This document shows, one piece after another, positions 1 through 8,386 of a stretch of DNA of 64,000 nucleotides (position 1 is its first letter; each line of letters begins with the position of its first letter). Made by a program: the position numbers and the translations under genes. The stretch is from Gammaproteobacteria bacterium (GTDB taxonomy: Bacteria > Pseudomonadota > Gammaproteobacteria > Berkiellales > Berkiellaceae). The DNA lies in contig JACPOY010000008.1 in the NCBI GenBank assembly GCA_016191245.1, positions 1-64,000 on the forward strand. Direction: 5' to 3'. The notes beneath the pieces are model-generated. The model did no database searches. It saw only the letters and a list, made by a program, of their open reading frames with translations, and was not told the origin of the DNA.

Positions 1-162
1 ATGAAATATTTATTATCTTATAAGGAAAGCTTTCCAGCATTGATCTTTTCGCCATTAAGGGGTTGATCTATCGCTGATAATTTCAGAATCTTGCCAGTTT
101 TCGCTTATTTATCAATGGGAAATCAAGTGCAATTCCCCTGTATACCATATTATACCTGGAAC

Positions 163-198
163 TTATTTATTAAATGAAATGTCACATTTAATAAATAA
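163..198. promoter_or_regulatory. AT-rich 14-bp inverted repeat upstream of the first gene
   Basis: The arms at 163-176 (TTATTTATTAAATG) and 185-198 are perfect reverse complements separated by 8 nt. The right arm ends 12 nt before the ATG at 211, just upstream of the AGGA ribosome binding site. It could be an operator or a 5'-UTR hairpin that masks translation initiation. Its position and symmetry are visible; the function is inferred. Confidence 0.5.
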
Positions 199-210
199 CA
201 GGAAAAAAAT

Positions 211-2340
211 ATGCAAAACGGTCCTCCCAAAAAACCATCAAGATGCGGCGTACAAGTCTTTACTTGGGGATCACATGATTCTGAGTTTGGCAAACCGCAA
301 AGTGAAGGCAATGTAGAATTTTTATCCCCTGGAATAGTGGGCGGAAATGTGGGACATGCCGCTATGCTATTAACGATTCCTGATACGCCTGAAAATAGGC
401 TACTCGTAGAAAGTACCCTTAATAAGAAAGGCGAGAAAACAAAAATTCCATTCTCTTACAAAACACATTCAACAAAATCATTTGTAGATTTTGATAGTAA
501 TGGCAAACCCATTTATGGCAAGGAACCCGCTTATCAAGAAAAAGTCATCGAAGTATATTTTAGTTGGTGGCCAGGACATGATAAGGGTTACGATTTTAAT
601 ACTTTTGAACAAGATACTGTGGCTGAAAGAACCGGTGTTGATACCAATTATGCTTCACAATGGCGAGATATTTTACAACCAGAAGAACGAAAAGATTCCG
701 CAAGTTTAATGAGCAAGATACGAGACAAAGTAATCACGCTTTCACCTGCGAATGTTGGACACATGCGTGGATATACAGATGCAGAAAAAAAGGTTCTGGT
801 CCAGTATCAAGAACTTCTTTTCTTGAACGCCCAACAATCTGCTATTAATTTACTTATCTCAAAACTGAACAAAAATAAAGATAAAAAAGAAATTACGCTT
901 GATACCAGCGAAGCACTTTTGTTGAAAAGATTTATTGAATATGATCAGAGTAAAAATAAAATTAATCCGAATGATATCTTGCCAATGTTAAAAGCAAAAC
1001 AAGAGATTATTCGTAATCAAAGGACCGAAGCCACCATTGGCTATCTTCAATCCTTAATTGAATTAAACGGTAAAGATCAAGCTCTGCAAGATAATGTTCA
1101 AAGTCCTGAAGAAATAGAAGATTATAAAACCATCATTGAAATCCGTCAGTTTATCGAACTTGGAGATAAATATAAGCCCCCTAATGATTCTCAATATCAA
1201 GCACTCAATAATTTATATAAAAAGATATTTGGCGCTAGTTTTGATATGGTTACGGATAAAGAAAGTGTTGACACCTTTGTGTCACAAGCAAGAAGTGATC
1301 CGTTATTAAATAGCGGAGCAGCCATGAAAGGAGATTTTAACAAGTTAATGGATTCAATAAAAAATATTGAAACATTAAAGAATATTCATCAGTCTCTTCA
1401 TCAATATCTTGAAGCAAAACAAAGCGGAGCATCAAATCATGCGCAGTTGAGAACAGACTTTTTGGCCGCCCTTAAAAATCATGCGGATTTAACCAGAATT
1501 TATGTTCAAAATGACGATATTAAAGATGATTACTTAGAACCACTTGCAGAAAAAATTGATGGTATGTTAGATCCTAGCAACGCAAAAGATTTTAAGCAAA
1601 TTGAAACACTGATGAACCATACTGATTTTATAAAAGCATTTTCGGCCCAAAGAGCCGATGAAATTATAAGAGAATCTGTTATTCATGGACACCCCCCAGA
1701 TCATGTCGTCAATTTACCTTTGCAATCTGCGCATCAACCTGGTGGCTTAGAAGTTGAGGCCATGTTACAGGCCATGGCAGCTAAAGCCACCGAAGGGGAT
1801 GAATTTAAATTATTTACTAATAATTGTGCTGATAATTGTTGTGATATTTTAGCTGCGGGTGCAGGTGAACGTGCTGCAATATTCAAACAAAAGGCCTTCA
1901 ATGACAGTATGACGAATCCACAAATGGCATACAATAATGCATTAGCTTATAGTGAAAGTTTAGTAAAAGGTCTCAATCCTCAGCAAAAGAGTTATTATTT
2001 CGCCGTACAGAAATATCTTACTGAATTAAGCTTATTGAGCTATTCAAGCATGGATGAGAAAAACTATAAAGTTACCAATGCGGCATATTTTTTAGCTTCC
2101 GTTGCAACAGCTATTCCGGCCGGAATATTATCAGCACCTGGTGCGATTGCATCAGCAATGGGATGGGGAAGTGAAAAAAAACCGGCTATCGTTTTTCAAG
2201 GACCACCTAAGTCGAATGATGTCACTGAAATTGTTAGTCAACAACAACCCATTATGAAACCAGCAGATCCGGATTCTTTGCCATCACAGTCTGTTGAAAA
2301 TGATGATGAACACAAACCAAATACACCTAGAAAAGTCTAA
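211..2340 (+). CDS. Large orphan protein with permuted papain-like (NlpC/P60/LRAT-type) signature; candidate effector
   Basis: 709 aa with no family I can name securely. The N-terminus has VGHAA (His49) followed by YFSWWPG (116-122). A C-terminal segment has FTNNCADNCC, with Cys539 the best nucleophile candidate. A glycine-flanked His before a C-terminal NNC motif resembles circularly permuted NlpC/P60 or LRAT-like papain-fold enzymes, as also seen in DUF4105-like domains. Between the two motifs lie about 400 residues of charged, probably helical sequence. A hydrophobic Ala/Gly-rich stretch near 630-655 and a polar tail follow. No signal peptide is visible. The start at 211 is supported by AGGA 7 nt upstream. 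It is convergent with the LRR gene 10 nt away. The enzyme class is inferred from motifs only; a type IV secreted effector is a hypothesis. Confidence 0.8.
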   Translation: MQNGPPKKPSRCGVQVFTWGSHDSEFGKPQSEGNVEFLSPGIVGGNVGHAAMLLTIPDTPENRLLVESTLNKKGEKTKIPFSYKTHSTKSFVDFDSNGKPIYGKEPAYQEKVIEVYFSWWPGHDKGYDFNTFEQDTVAERTGVDTNYASQWRDILQPEERKDSASLMSKIRDKVITLSPANVGHMRGYTDAEKKVLVQYQELLFLNAQQSAINLLISKLNKNKDKKEITLDTSEALLLKRFIEYDQSKNKINPNDILPMLKAKQEIIRNQRTEATIGYLQSLIELNGKDQALQDNVQSPEEIEDYKTIIEIRQFIELGDKYKPPNDSQYQALNNLYKKIFGASFDMVTDKESVDTFVSQARSDPLLNSGAAMKGDFNKLMDSIKNIETLKNIHQSLHQYLEAKQSGASNHAQLRTDFLAALKNHADLTRIYVQNDDIKDDYLEPLAEKIDGMLDPSNAKDFKQIETLMNHTDFIKAFSAQRADEIIRESVIHGHPPDHVVNLPLQSAHQPGGLEVEAMLQAMAAKATEGDEFKLFTNNCADNCCDILAAGAGERAAIFKQKAFNDSMTNPQMAYNNALAYSESLVKGLNPQQKSYYFAVQKYLTELSLLSYSSMDEKNYKVTNAAYFLASVATAIPAGILSAPGAIASAMGWGSEKKPAIVFQGPPKSNDVTEIVSQQQPIMKPADPDSLPSQSVENDDEHKPNTPRKV

Positions 2341-2350
2341 ATGTTTTCTA

Positions 2351-2950
2351 TTACAAAAGATGACAAGAATAATCTCTGTCATTACGCTTTATGTGCAACT
2401 CAGGCAAAATATGAGTAGGAACTTGTGGTCCAATTGGAAAGCCATCACTTTGCACACTTGAATGTTTGGGAGTATAAGTATTTTGTGGAGTTGTTTGAAA
2501 TACATGCACTTCTTCTTTTTGTGAATCAGTTGCTACTTTCTTATCTAAAGAATTAACGGTATCTTGTGATAAACGATTATTCTGTAATTCGATGCGTTCT
2601 ACATGAGGCAATTCAAGAATGACAGCCGGCACCGACACCAAATTATTATTTCTTAAATCCACAATAGTGATAGTCGTTTGGTGCTGACGAACGAAATCTA
2701 AAATCTTATTGGGTATTCTTGATAAACCTAAAGTACTTGCATTCAATACATAAATTGTTGAATTTTCTAATATTGACTCGGCTAGTTTGGTGTTTATCTC
2801 TTCTAACACCCTATCTCGCTCGGCTAAATGCAGTTCTGTCGCTTTTTGGCCTTGCAGGCGCCTCAATCTCATTTTTTCATGCTCTGGGACCCAGTTATCT
2901 GACAGAAGAAATTCGATTTCTGAACTTGTTTTAAGAAACTGAGTGAGCAT
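2351..2950 (-). CDS. Small leucine-rich-repeat protein, candidate effector
   Basis: 199 aa from an ATG at 2950, chosen because GGAG lies 6 nt upstream; an ATG at 2977 in the same frame lacks such a site. The N-terminal third is charged and helical (EHEKMRLRRLQGQKATELHL). The middle shows two to three leucine-rich repeat units, for example ITIVDLRNNNLVSVPAVI followed by VERIELQNNRLS, with the LxxNxL spacing of LRRs. LRRs bind proteins and are common in host-directed proteins of Legionellales. The C-terminal 60 residues are polar and end in Cys-His-Leu-Leu. There is no signal peptide or transmembrane segment. Its partner is unknown. The LRR call is fair; the effector role is inference. Confidence 0.75.
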   Translation of the reverse strand: MLTQFLKTSSEIEFLLSDNWVPEHEKMRLRRLQGQKATELHLAERDRVLEEINTKLAESILENSTIYVLNASTLGLSRIPNKILDFVRQHQTTITIVDLRNNNLVSVPAVILELPHVERIELQNNRLSQDTVNSLDKKVATDSQKEEVHVFQTTPQNTYTPKHSSVQSDGFPIGPQVPTHILPELHIKRNDRDYSCHLL

Positions 2951-3059
2951 AGAATTCTCCGAAAATATAATATTCATACGCGATATAATAATGTCTTAAT
3001 TATACTATAAAAAACAATAACTTTGGACAGGTGCCCGCTAAGACTATCGTTGCCTGCCT

Positions 3060-3079
3060 ACCTTTTGTCAACAAAAGGT
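3060..3079. other. Small perfect hairpin between the LRR gene and the frameshifted gene
   Basis: ACCTTTTG at 3060-3067 pairs perfectly with CAAAAGGT at 3072-3079 around a TCAA loop. It lies downstream of the minus-strand gene ending at 3145 and upstream of the LRR gene. Neither strand has a T tract after it, so a simple intrinsic terminator is not supported. Confidence 0.35.
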
Positions 3080-3144
3080 TAGAATAATGGGAATTGCACC
3101 GAAAACCAGCGTTTTTATAAATTAGATCTCAACAGTTATCAAAG

Positions 3145-3572
3145 CTATTTATGCTTTCTTTTGTGTTTTCCTATTTTGGCTTCTTCGCTCTTCATTGTTT
3201 GCGCCTCTGCTTTAAATTTCGATTGATAGCTACCGACATCCAAGTGTTTGGCTGCAGCTTTATCAACTTTTGCTGCTGCTTTTTTACTAAATAGGCCTAA
3301 GAAACCTTTCGCGCCACTCACCAGTACTTGTTCTGCAGATTTTACTTCTTTTACAAATTCTTCTTGATGAGCTTTATTGAGGTCTTCTTTAACAGAACTG
3401 GCATGTTTAATGAAATTTTCGTGCGGCTGTGAACATGAGCAACGGGTTTAGATCTTCTTTGATGCTCCTGTTCATTTAAACGCTTTGCATTTTCCTTTAA
3501 CTGTCTTGCATGCACTGCAAACCCAACACTGTGTTTAGATTCATTGTTTTTTTTCTTGCTTTTACCCACCAC
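3145..3572 (-). pseudogene. Lys/Ala-rich small gene split by a frameshift
   Basis: An ATG at 3572 opens a hydrophilic N-terminal half (MVGKSKKKNNESKHSVGFAV..., to about VAHVHS near 3430). A second frame on the same strand is open without stops from 3447 to a TAG at 3145. It encodes an Ala/Lys-rich segment including HENFIKHASSVKEDLNKAHQ and FLGLFSKKAAAKVDKAA and ends KIGKHKRKHK. This second half has no start codon before its last 17 codons. Total length is 428 nt, one short of a multiple of three, so a one-base deletion near 3424-3447 in an original ~142-aa gene is the simplest reading. An assembly indel or programmed frameshift is possible. The family is unknown. Confidence 0.6.
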
Positions 3573-3715
3573 AACCTCCTGCTAAATTAAAGTTTATAAT
3601 TAAGACATGACATGAATCATGAAAGTTCATTTTTTAATTTTAGTTATTTCGATATAGGTCATATTTGTATTAAAATACCACGTATCTTGAAGAGCCCCAT
3701 TTAGCGAAGGAACTT

Positions 3716-4135
3716 ATGAAATATTTACATGCCATGGTTCGCGTATTTGATTTAGAAAAGTCATTAGATTTTTATATAAACAAACTTGGTTTACAGGAAA
3801 TGAAAAGAACCGAATATGAACAAGGACGTTTTACCTTGATATTTTTGGCAACAGATGCTGATGAACCCATGATTGAGTTAACCTATAATTGGGATCAAAC
3901 TGAACCCTATACTGGTGGAAGAAATTTCGGACATTTGGCTTTTGAAGTGGAAAATATTTACGATTTTTGTCATCAATTGCAAACAAAAGGCGTGACCATT
4001 TTGCGCCCACCACGCGATGGCCGTATGGCATTTATACGCTCTCCCGATAATATCTCTATTGAGTTATTACAAAAAGGAAAGGCGTTAGCACCGATAGAAC
4101 CTTGGGTGTCAATGAAAAGCACCGGGGAATGGTAA
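3716..4135 (+). CDS. gloA: Lactoylglutathione lyase (glyoxalase I)
   Basis: 139 aa, normal for the family. It isomerises the hemithioacetal of methylglyoxal and glutathione to S-lactoylglutathione in the cytoplasm. The two VOC modules are visible: [18 protein letters not shown] at the N-terminus and FGHLAFEV in the middle. The expected metal ligands are present at His5, Glu54, His73 and Glu116, matching the His-Glu-His-Glu set of the bacterial Ni(II)-type enzyme. The start has AAGGA close upstream. It appears to be a single-gene unit, convergent with the LuxR-type regulator. Confidence 0.95.
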   Translation: MKYLHAMVRVFDLEKSLDFYINKLGLQEMKRTEYEQGRFTLIFLATDADEPMIELTYNWDQTEPYTGGRNFGHLAFEVENIYDFCHQLQTKGVTILRPPRDGRMAFIRSPDNISIELLQKGKALAPIEPWVSMKSTGEW

Positions 4136-4180
4136 TGATATGAGAGCTGGCCTGACTAGAATATTAGTCAGACCAAGCTT

Positions 4181-4960
4181 TTAATCTTGAAAATAATATT
4201 CAATCAAACCAGATTGAATAGCCAATTGCACTAATTCTTTCTTTGTTGAACATTTAAGCTTAGATTTAAGACGTGCAATATAAACATCAATGGTGGTTGG
4301 AGCAAGAGACAGCATTTTGCTTATTTCCTGAATCGAGTAACCTTGAATAAGGAAATGAAAACATTGTGACTCTCTTTCCGAAAGCATTGAAAATGGTTGA
4401 TTAATATCATAATAAAATTTATCTATCGTCCTGTCGCAGGAATGATCCAAATCAGGATGATGTACTTTATTTCTTCCCATGGTTTCCTGTAAAGGAGCGA
4501 TCCGGTGGGTATCAGCTTCAAGAATGATATCTTGAGCAGCTCTTGTGAAGTGAGATGTAAATTTCTTTAATAAATTTTGTTCATTGAGATAAAAATCGTA
4601 TATACGATCATTCTCTGGCTTTGTGGCAAAAGAGAAAATTTCTGTTTTGTCTTCATGATGATTAATATGACAAATACCGTGTCCAATACCTAATTCTTTG
4701 GAAATGTCGACTTTCGGCAAATGCGGATCCCATTGATGCCAGCCATTTTTACAACAATAGCCACATAAAGGAAATTGATGAGTAAACCAAGATTCAAAAT
4801 AATCTAGATGGGTAATAAGAGAAAAGAACGTATTGTCACTATATTGAACGCGATAACAAAAATAGTGAACATTAGCTAATTTCGTTAATGGTGCGACTAA
4901 TTTACGTATTCTCTCTTGAGCTTGATACGTTATATGATTTTGGGTAAATGGCACAACCAC
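4181..4960 (-). CDS. LuxR-family transcriptional regulator
   Basis: 259 aa with a GTG start preceded by GGAGA. The C-terminal ~65 residues form a classical LuxR/GerE helix-turn-helix: LSERESQCFHFLIQGYSIQE, then ISKMLSLAPTTIDVYIARLK. This predicts DNA binding and dimerisation. The N-terminal ~190 residues contain many Tyr/Phe/His/Cys (LCGYCCKNGWHQW) and do not show the conserved Trp/Tyr/Asp set I would expect of an acyl-homoserine-lactone pocket. No response-regulator receiver domain is visible. Similar stand-alone LuxR proteins with divergent sensor domains are common in Legionellales. No cognate synthase lies in the window. The ligand and targets are unknown. Confidence 0.85.
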   Translation of the reverse strand: MVVPFTQNHITYQAQERIRKLVAPLTKLANVHYFCYRVQYSDNTFFSLITHLDYFESWFTHQFPLCGYCCKNGWHQWDPHLPKVDISKELGIGHGICHINHHEDKTEIFSFATKPENDRIYDFYLNEQNLLKKFTSHFTRAAQDIILEADTHRIAPLQETMGRNKVHHPDLDHSCDRTIDKFYYDINQPFSMLSERESQCFHFLIQGYSIQEISKMLSLAPTTIDVYIARLKSKLKCSTKKELVQLAIQSGLIEYYFQD

Positions 4961-5363
4961 GCAATTTGTTCTCCTTGGAAAAAATATTTTAGTGATAAAC
5001 CCGTTTATACCCTTAAACTAAGTGGGAGTTCGAAATCCCCATTTATCAACTCTCGATTGCCATCCTTGCCGAGAAGACTCATCAAACATAGCCAAAATTA
5101 TACGCAATATATAATTTTATGACAAACCAACTATCGGCAACATCACGACATTTGTCGGTTTTTAACGTTGTGAATGGGTTAATGTGTAAATTTACGACAC
5201 GCAATATCAACTTTCTGACTACTTTTCATCAATATCAGTCACGTCAGTTATCAGATGTAGATAGGGCACTTAAGAAAGAATATTGTAAAATTCAAAGAAA
5301 ATTTCAATATTTTCATAAAAACGGCGCTTGGGATCTGGGCTGATCCCAAGAAAGAATTGTTAT
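4961..5363. other. 403-nt stretch without a convincing gene
   Basis: This lies between the start of the luxR-type gene and the end of the DUF1937 gene, both on the minus strand. It must hold the luxR-type promoter. A 74-codon plus-strand frame (5119-5343) has no Shine-Dalgarno sequence and no recognisable features, so I do not call it. The hairpin at 5327-5350 is listed separately. I see nothing else. Confidence 0.5.
5327..5350 (-). terminator. Intrinsic terminator of the DUF1937 gene
   Basis: CTTGGGATC at 5327-5335 pairs perfectly with GATCCCAAG at 5342-5350 around a 6-nt loop, 14 nt past the stop codon. On the minus strand the stem is followed by CGCCG and a run of five T. The offset T tract makes it a moderate-strength candidate. 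Confidence 0.6.
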
Positions 5364-5774
5364 TTAGGCTGTTTTAGCCGTCATTTTCTCATGCGATTGA
5401 CAAATTTGATCCCACACATTTTTTATTAAATCATGCGGTGGTTCAATCATTTCAATAGGTTTATTAAGTGATTTTGCATATTGGATTTGATCTTGTACCC
5501 CTTTCGATTGCTCCCAACCTTCCATAGTAATCACCATCAGTTTATCTGAACGCTCAATCATCAAATGATTATATTCTTTCCAATCAGCAAATTGATCGCT
5601 GATACCTGCCATGGTTGCTAAAAGAGCATTATGCATAGACGCGGCAAAAATCATTAAACCTTCTTTAACGAGTTGGCAAGCAACTTGGGCACTCACAGCA
5701 TAGCGAAGTTGTACCATTCTCGAGTCTGGATGAGAATAAGGGCAGGCTAAATAAATAAGCTCTTTGTTACTCAT
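5364..5774 (-). CDS. DUF1937 family protein (nucleoside 2-deoxyribosyltransferase-like fold)
   Basis: 136 aa. The opening LIYLACPYSHPDSRMVQLRY, the central FAASMHNALLA with a later DQFADWKEYNHLMIERSDKL, and VQDQIQYAKSLNKPIEMI follow the DUF1937 pattern. That family has a Rossmann-like fold related to nucleoside deoxyribosyltransferases, with no established reaction that I know of. GGAG lies 8 nt before the ATG. The gene is divergent from the DJ-1/PfpI gene across about 85 nt. The family assignment is firm; the biochemical role is unknown. Confidence 0.85.
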   Translation of the reverse strand: MSNKELIYLACPYSHPDSRMVQLRYAVSAQVACQLVKEGLMIFAASMHNALLATMAGISDQFADWKEYNHLMIERSDKLMVITMEGWEQSKGVQDQIQYAKSLNKPIEMIEPPHDLIKNVWDQICQSHEKMTAKTA

Positions 5775-5860
5775 TAATATTACTCCATATGTCTGACTAT
5801 CTTAGAAGACTTGCTGTTGAATATTGGATTATGATGCATAAAAACAAGGAACAAAATACC

Positions 5861-6490
5861 ATGGAAGCAACTTTTGGCTTTTTATTATTTGATCAACTAG
5901 AAGAACTTGATCTTGTTGGACCATGGGAAATGATAGGCCTATGGTGCAAAGAATTTAGTGGTCCCAACAATCTTATTACAGTAAGTCAAACTGGAGGGTT
6001 AATAACCTGCAGCAAGGGACTAAAAATTGCATCTGATTTTTCATTCGAAAACTCCCCTTCATTGGATTATTTATTAATCCCTGGTGGTATGGGGACACGC
6101 ACTGAAGTTAATAATAAAAAAATCATTCAATTTATACAAACACAAGCAGAACATTGCTCTGTTATTGCTTCGGTATGTACTGGATCCTTTTTATTACAAG
6201 CGGCCGGCTTATTAACCAATACCAAGGCCACCACTCATTGGAAGTCACTTGAAAGATTGAAACAATTTCCCGAGGTGAAAGTTGTCGAAAAGCGCTTTGT
6301 AAAAGATGGCAATATATGGACATCCGCAGGCATATCAGCAGGTACGGATATGGCTTTGGCAATAATAGAAGATCTCGCTGGCAATGAGACTGCAGGAAAA
6401 GTGCAACTCCACGCAGAGTATTTTCCTAGTTCCCAACTTTATGCCGATATTTCAAATATTAAGGAACTTCCTGAATATTTAAAGGATTAA
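5861..6490 (+). CDS. DJ-1/PfpI family protein (class I glutamine amidotransferase-like fold)
   Basis: 209 aa from the ATG at 5861, which has AAGGA 10 nt upstream; longer frames start upstream at 5789 but lack a site and add a tail unlike the family. The nucleophile elbow is ASVCTGSFLLQAAGLL with Cys106, followed by TTHW and GNIWTSAGISAGTDMALAII. This arrangement is typical of the ThiJ/PfpI subgroup that includes isocyanide (isonitrile) hydratases and the N-terminal domains of AraC-type regulators. No AraC DNA-binding domain follows here. Likely a cytoplasmic hydrolase or hydratase of unknown substrate. Confidence 0.88.
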   Translation: MEATFGFLLFDQLEELDLVGPWEMIGLWCKEFSGPNNLITVSQTGGLITCSKGLKIASDFSFENSPSLDYLLIPGGMGTRTEVNNKKIIQFIQTQAEHCSVIASVCTGSFLLQAAGLLTNTKATTHWKSLERLKQFPEVKVVEKRFVKDGNIWTSAGISAGTDMALAIIEDLAGNETAGKVQLHAEYFPSSQLYADISNIKELPEYLKD

Positions 6491-6583
6491 TTATGGTTAT
6501 ATACGTCGTGAAAATATTTACTTCATCATGATAATCCAATAAAATTGTCAATTCAATGACTAACTAATTTAGTTGGATTAACC

Positions 6584-7525
6584 ATGTTACAAAGCCCCAC
6601 TGCAAATCTCCTTGACGTTTTTAGTAAAGGTCCCATCTTCAATCCTGATAATGCGGACTTTCTCTTTACCCGTGCTACCTTTATTCGACACTTAAGAAAT
6701 CTAGATGATTTAGCGGATATGTATCCATCGGATAGATCCATCACTGCTTCAAAAAGACAATTTTTAGAATTCATAGGGCAATTGGTTAAAGATAAAAATG
6801 ACCAAATAGCTTCATTAATCCATGATTTTTTACATCAAGGTCGACTTGTTTTAAAAAGCAGCACTATCAGTAAAGAATCCACAGAAGATGTAAGCGCTTC
6901 TATTGCAATAGATATCGTTTATCCTTTTCTCATCGGAACCGGGTTGCGCGGGAAAATTATTCCCTATGTTGGAACAGGTAAAAACGTAGACTCTAATCAA
7001 GCAAAAGCAGAAATTACAGAAGTTCGTGCCACCATCCAGCTTCTTCAAGCATTATTAACTTTGGATATTTTTGACAATCCTTTTCATATTGATACTTATC
7101 GCCATTATCATCAAGCTAAAAACCTGGCTCGCACACCAATGGTTGAGTTTTGTACTGCTGTTACAAATAAAGCCAACAAAACCATTGTGTCACCTTCGAA
7201 AATTGAAGCCGAGAATGATAGCAAAGAAACAGATCATTCTTCTTTGAGCGATTTTTTCAGTCGATTTTCAATTTCTTCAAAACCTACAGTCAAACCACAT
7301 TTTGATGCAAAAAAGCGCTTAGAACGTAGTCAGAGCTTAAGGCATTATGTGCGCCCTGATAAACTTTATCCTCTACAATCAACATCTACTACTAAACAAA
7401 GAGTGCCTACACAATCTTTATTAAAACAATTTGAACAGTTTACGACGATAAATAGCACTGATACGGCAAATCCTACTCTCAAACCAAATAACCAAGTCGA
7501 AAAGCAAAAAAAACCCTCTGTTTAA
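6584..7525 (+). CDS. Orphan protein, unrecognised
   Basis: 313 aa with GGA 6 nt before the start. I recognise no domain. The first ~100 residues look helical and soluble, with FIRHLRNLDDLADMYPSDRS and QFLEFIGQLVKDKNDQIASL. A Gly-rich turn (FLIGTGLRGKIIPYVGTGKN) follows near 115-135. The last ~110 residues are Ser/Thr/Lys-rich and probably disordered, ending EKQKKPSV. There is no signal peptide or membrane segment. The stop codon sits in the loop of a strong terminator. Layout and setting resemble candidate effectors, but the sequence gives no direct evidence. Confidence 0.75.
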   Translation: MLQSPTANLLDVFSKGPIFNPDNADFLFTRATFIRHLRNLDDLADMYPSDRSITASKRQFLEFIGQLVKDKNDQIASLIHDFLHQGRLVLKSSTISKESTEDVSASIAIDIVYPFLIGTGLRGKIIPYVGTGKNVDSNQAKAEITEVRATIQLLQALLTLDIFDNPFHIDTYRHYHQAKNLARTPMVEFCTAVTNKANKTIVSPSKIEAENDSKETDHSSLSDFFSRFSISSKPTVKPHFDAKKRLERSQSLRHYVRPDKLYPLQSTSTTKQRVPTQSLLKQFEQFTTINSTDTANPTLKPNNQVEKQKKPSV

Positions 7526-7540
7526 GAGGGTTTTCTTTTT
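7505..7540. terminator. Bidirectional intrinsic terminator
   Basis: AAAACCCTCT at 7510-7519 pairs perfectly with AGAGGGTTTT at 7525-7534 around a 5-nt loop containing the stop codon of the upstream orphan. T-rich sequence follows on the plus strand (TTTTCTTTTT). A run of A precedes it, so it also serves the minus-strand SDR gene ending at 7555. Confidence 0.9.
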
Positions 7541-7554
7541 GTACTGAAAAGATA

Positions 7555-8247
7555 TCACCAAGAGATTTCTTCGCCATTAAAGCGTATAAACTTTACTTCA
7601 CCTTCTTTGGGGGAATAGTTAGTGATGACTTTTCGCATTCCTGCAACACTTGTGCTGGGATCGTGTTGTGCTCCATCGCCGCCCATACGGGTTTTTACCC
7701 AACCAGGATGCAGTAATAATACGCGTATACCATAGGGCATGAGATCAATACCCAAGCTTTTCATTAACATATTCAAAGCTGCTTTACTGGCACGGTAGCT
7801 ATAATAACCGCCACTTGTATTTTCACTAATGCTGCCCATACTGCTAGAAATGGCAACAGCTAATTTTCTTTTACTTTTAGAAAGTTGGTCAATAAATGCT
7901 TCTGTTACTTTAAAAGCGCCCATCGCATTAATCATAAAATTTTTCATCATGCTTTCGGTGGAAATTTGTCCTAAATGATTTTCGGATTCTAAATACCCTG
8001 CATTATTAATAAGAAGATCGATAGGTTGAGTTATTTCATTTTGTAATGCTTTGATAGCTTTTTCAGAAGTAATATCTAATTCATGAATGTCGATATTGGA
8101 AAATTCCTCTTGCAATGCCTCTAGTTCTTTTGCCTCATCAATATGACGACAACATGCAATCACTTTATTGCCTTCTTTTGCATATTGGCGAGTAAATTCT
8201 AAACCGAGACCGCGGTTTGCGCCTGTAATCAAAATGGTTTCACTCAT
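7555..8247 (-). CDS. Short-chain dehydrogenase/reductase (SDR)
   Basis: 230 aa from the ATG at 8247, supported by GAGG about 8 nt upstream; a TTG nine codons earlier gives an extension not seen in the family. The Rossmann cofactor motif TGANRGLG is at residues 8-15, with LLINNAG mid-protein. The catalytic Tyr-x-x-x-Lys is in YYSYRASKAALN, followed by HPGWVKTRMGG. This is the classical SDR layout, NAD(P)-dependent and cytoplasmic. The closest style is the CsgA/C-factor-like or sniffer/carbonyl-reductase group. The substrate cannot be told. It appears to be a single-gene unit, divergent from ppa. Confidence 0.92.
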   Translation of the reverse strand: MSETILITGANRGLGLEFTRQYAKEGNKVIACCRHIDEAKELEALQEEFSNIDIHELDITSEKAIKALQNEITQPIDLLINNAGYLESENHLGQISTESMMKNFMINAMGAFKVTEAFIDQLSKSKRKLAVAISSSMGSISENTSGGYYSYRASKAALNMLMKSLGIDLMPYGIRVLLLHPGWVKTRMGGDGAQHDPSTSVAGMRKVITNYSPKEGEVKFIRFNGEEISW

Positions 8248-8386
8248 CACAGAACCCTCAATGAAACGAGCCAATTAGGTAACTATATTTTCTATCAACT
8301 TTGTGATAGTGTCACACTCTTTAGCTATTTTAAAAGCGCTATACTAATTATATTAGCATGTCTGACAAGTAACATAGGATATTAAA

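Noticed and set aside
1..66. Short frames at the left edge (22 codons plus strand; a minus-strand frame running off the edge from 55)
   Set aside because: Too short to judge, without clear ribosome binding sites; a gene continuing to the left cannot be excluded.
127..3099. An 11-nt inverted match (GTGCAATTCCC at 127-137 and 3089-3099) flanking the first two genes
   Set aside because: Matches of this length are expected many times by chance in a 64-kb window; no target-site duplication or transposase supports a mobile element.
5119..5343. 74-codon plus-strand frame in the gap upstream of the LuxR-type gene
   Set aside because: No Shine-Dalgarno sequence, no recognisable motif, and it overlaps the terminator hairpin of the opposite gene.
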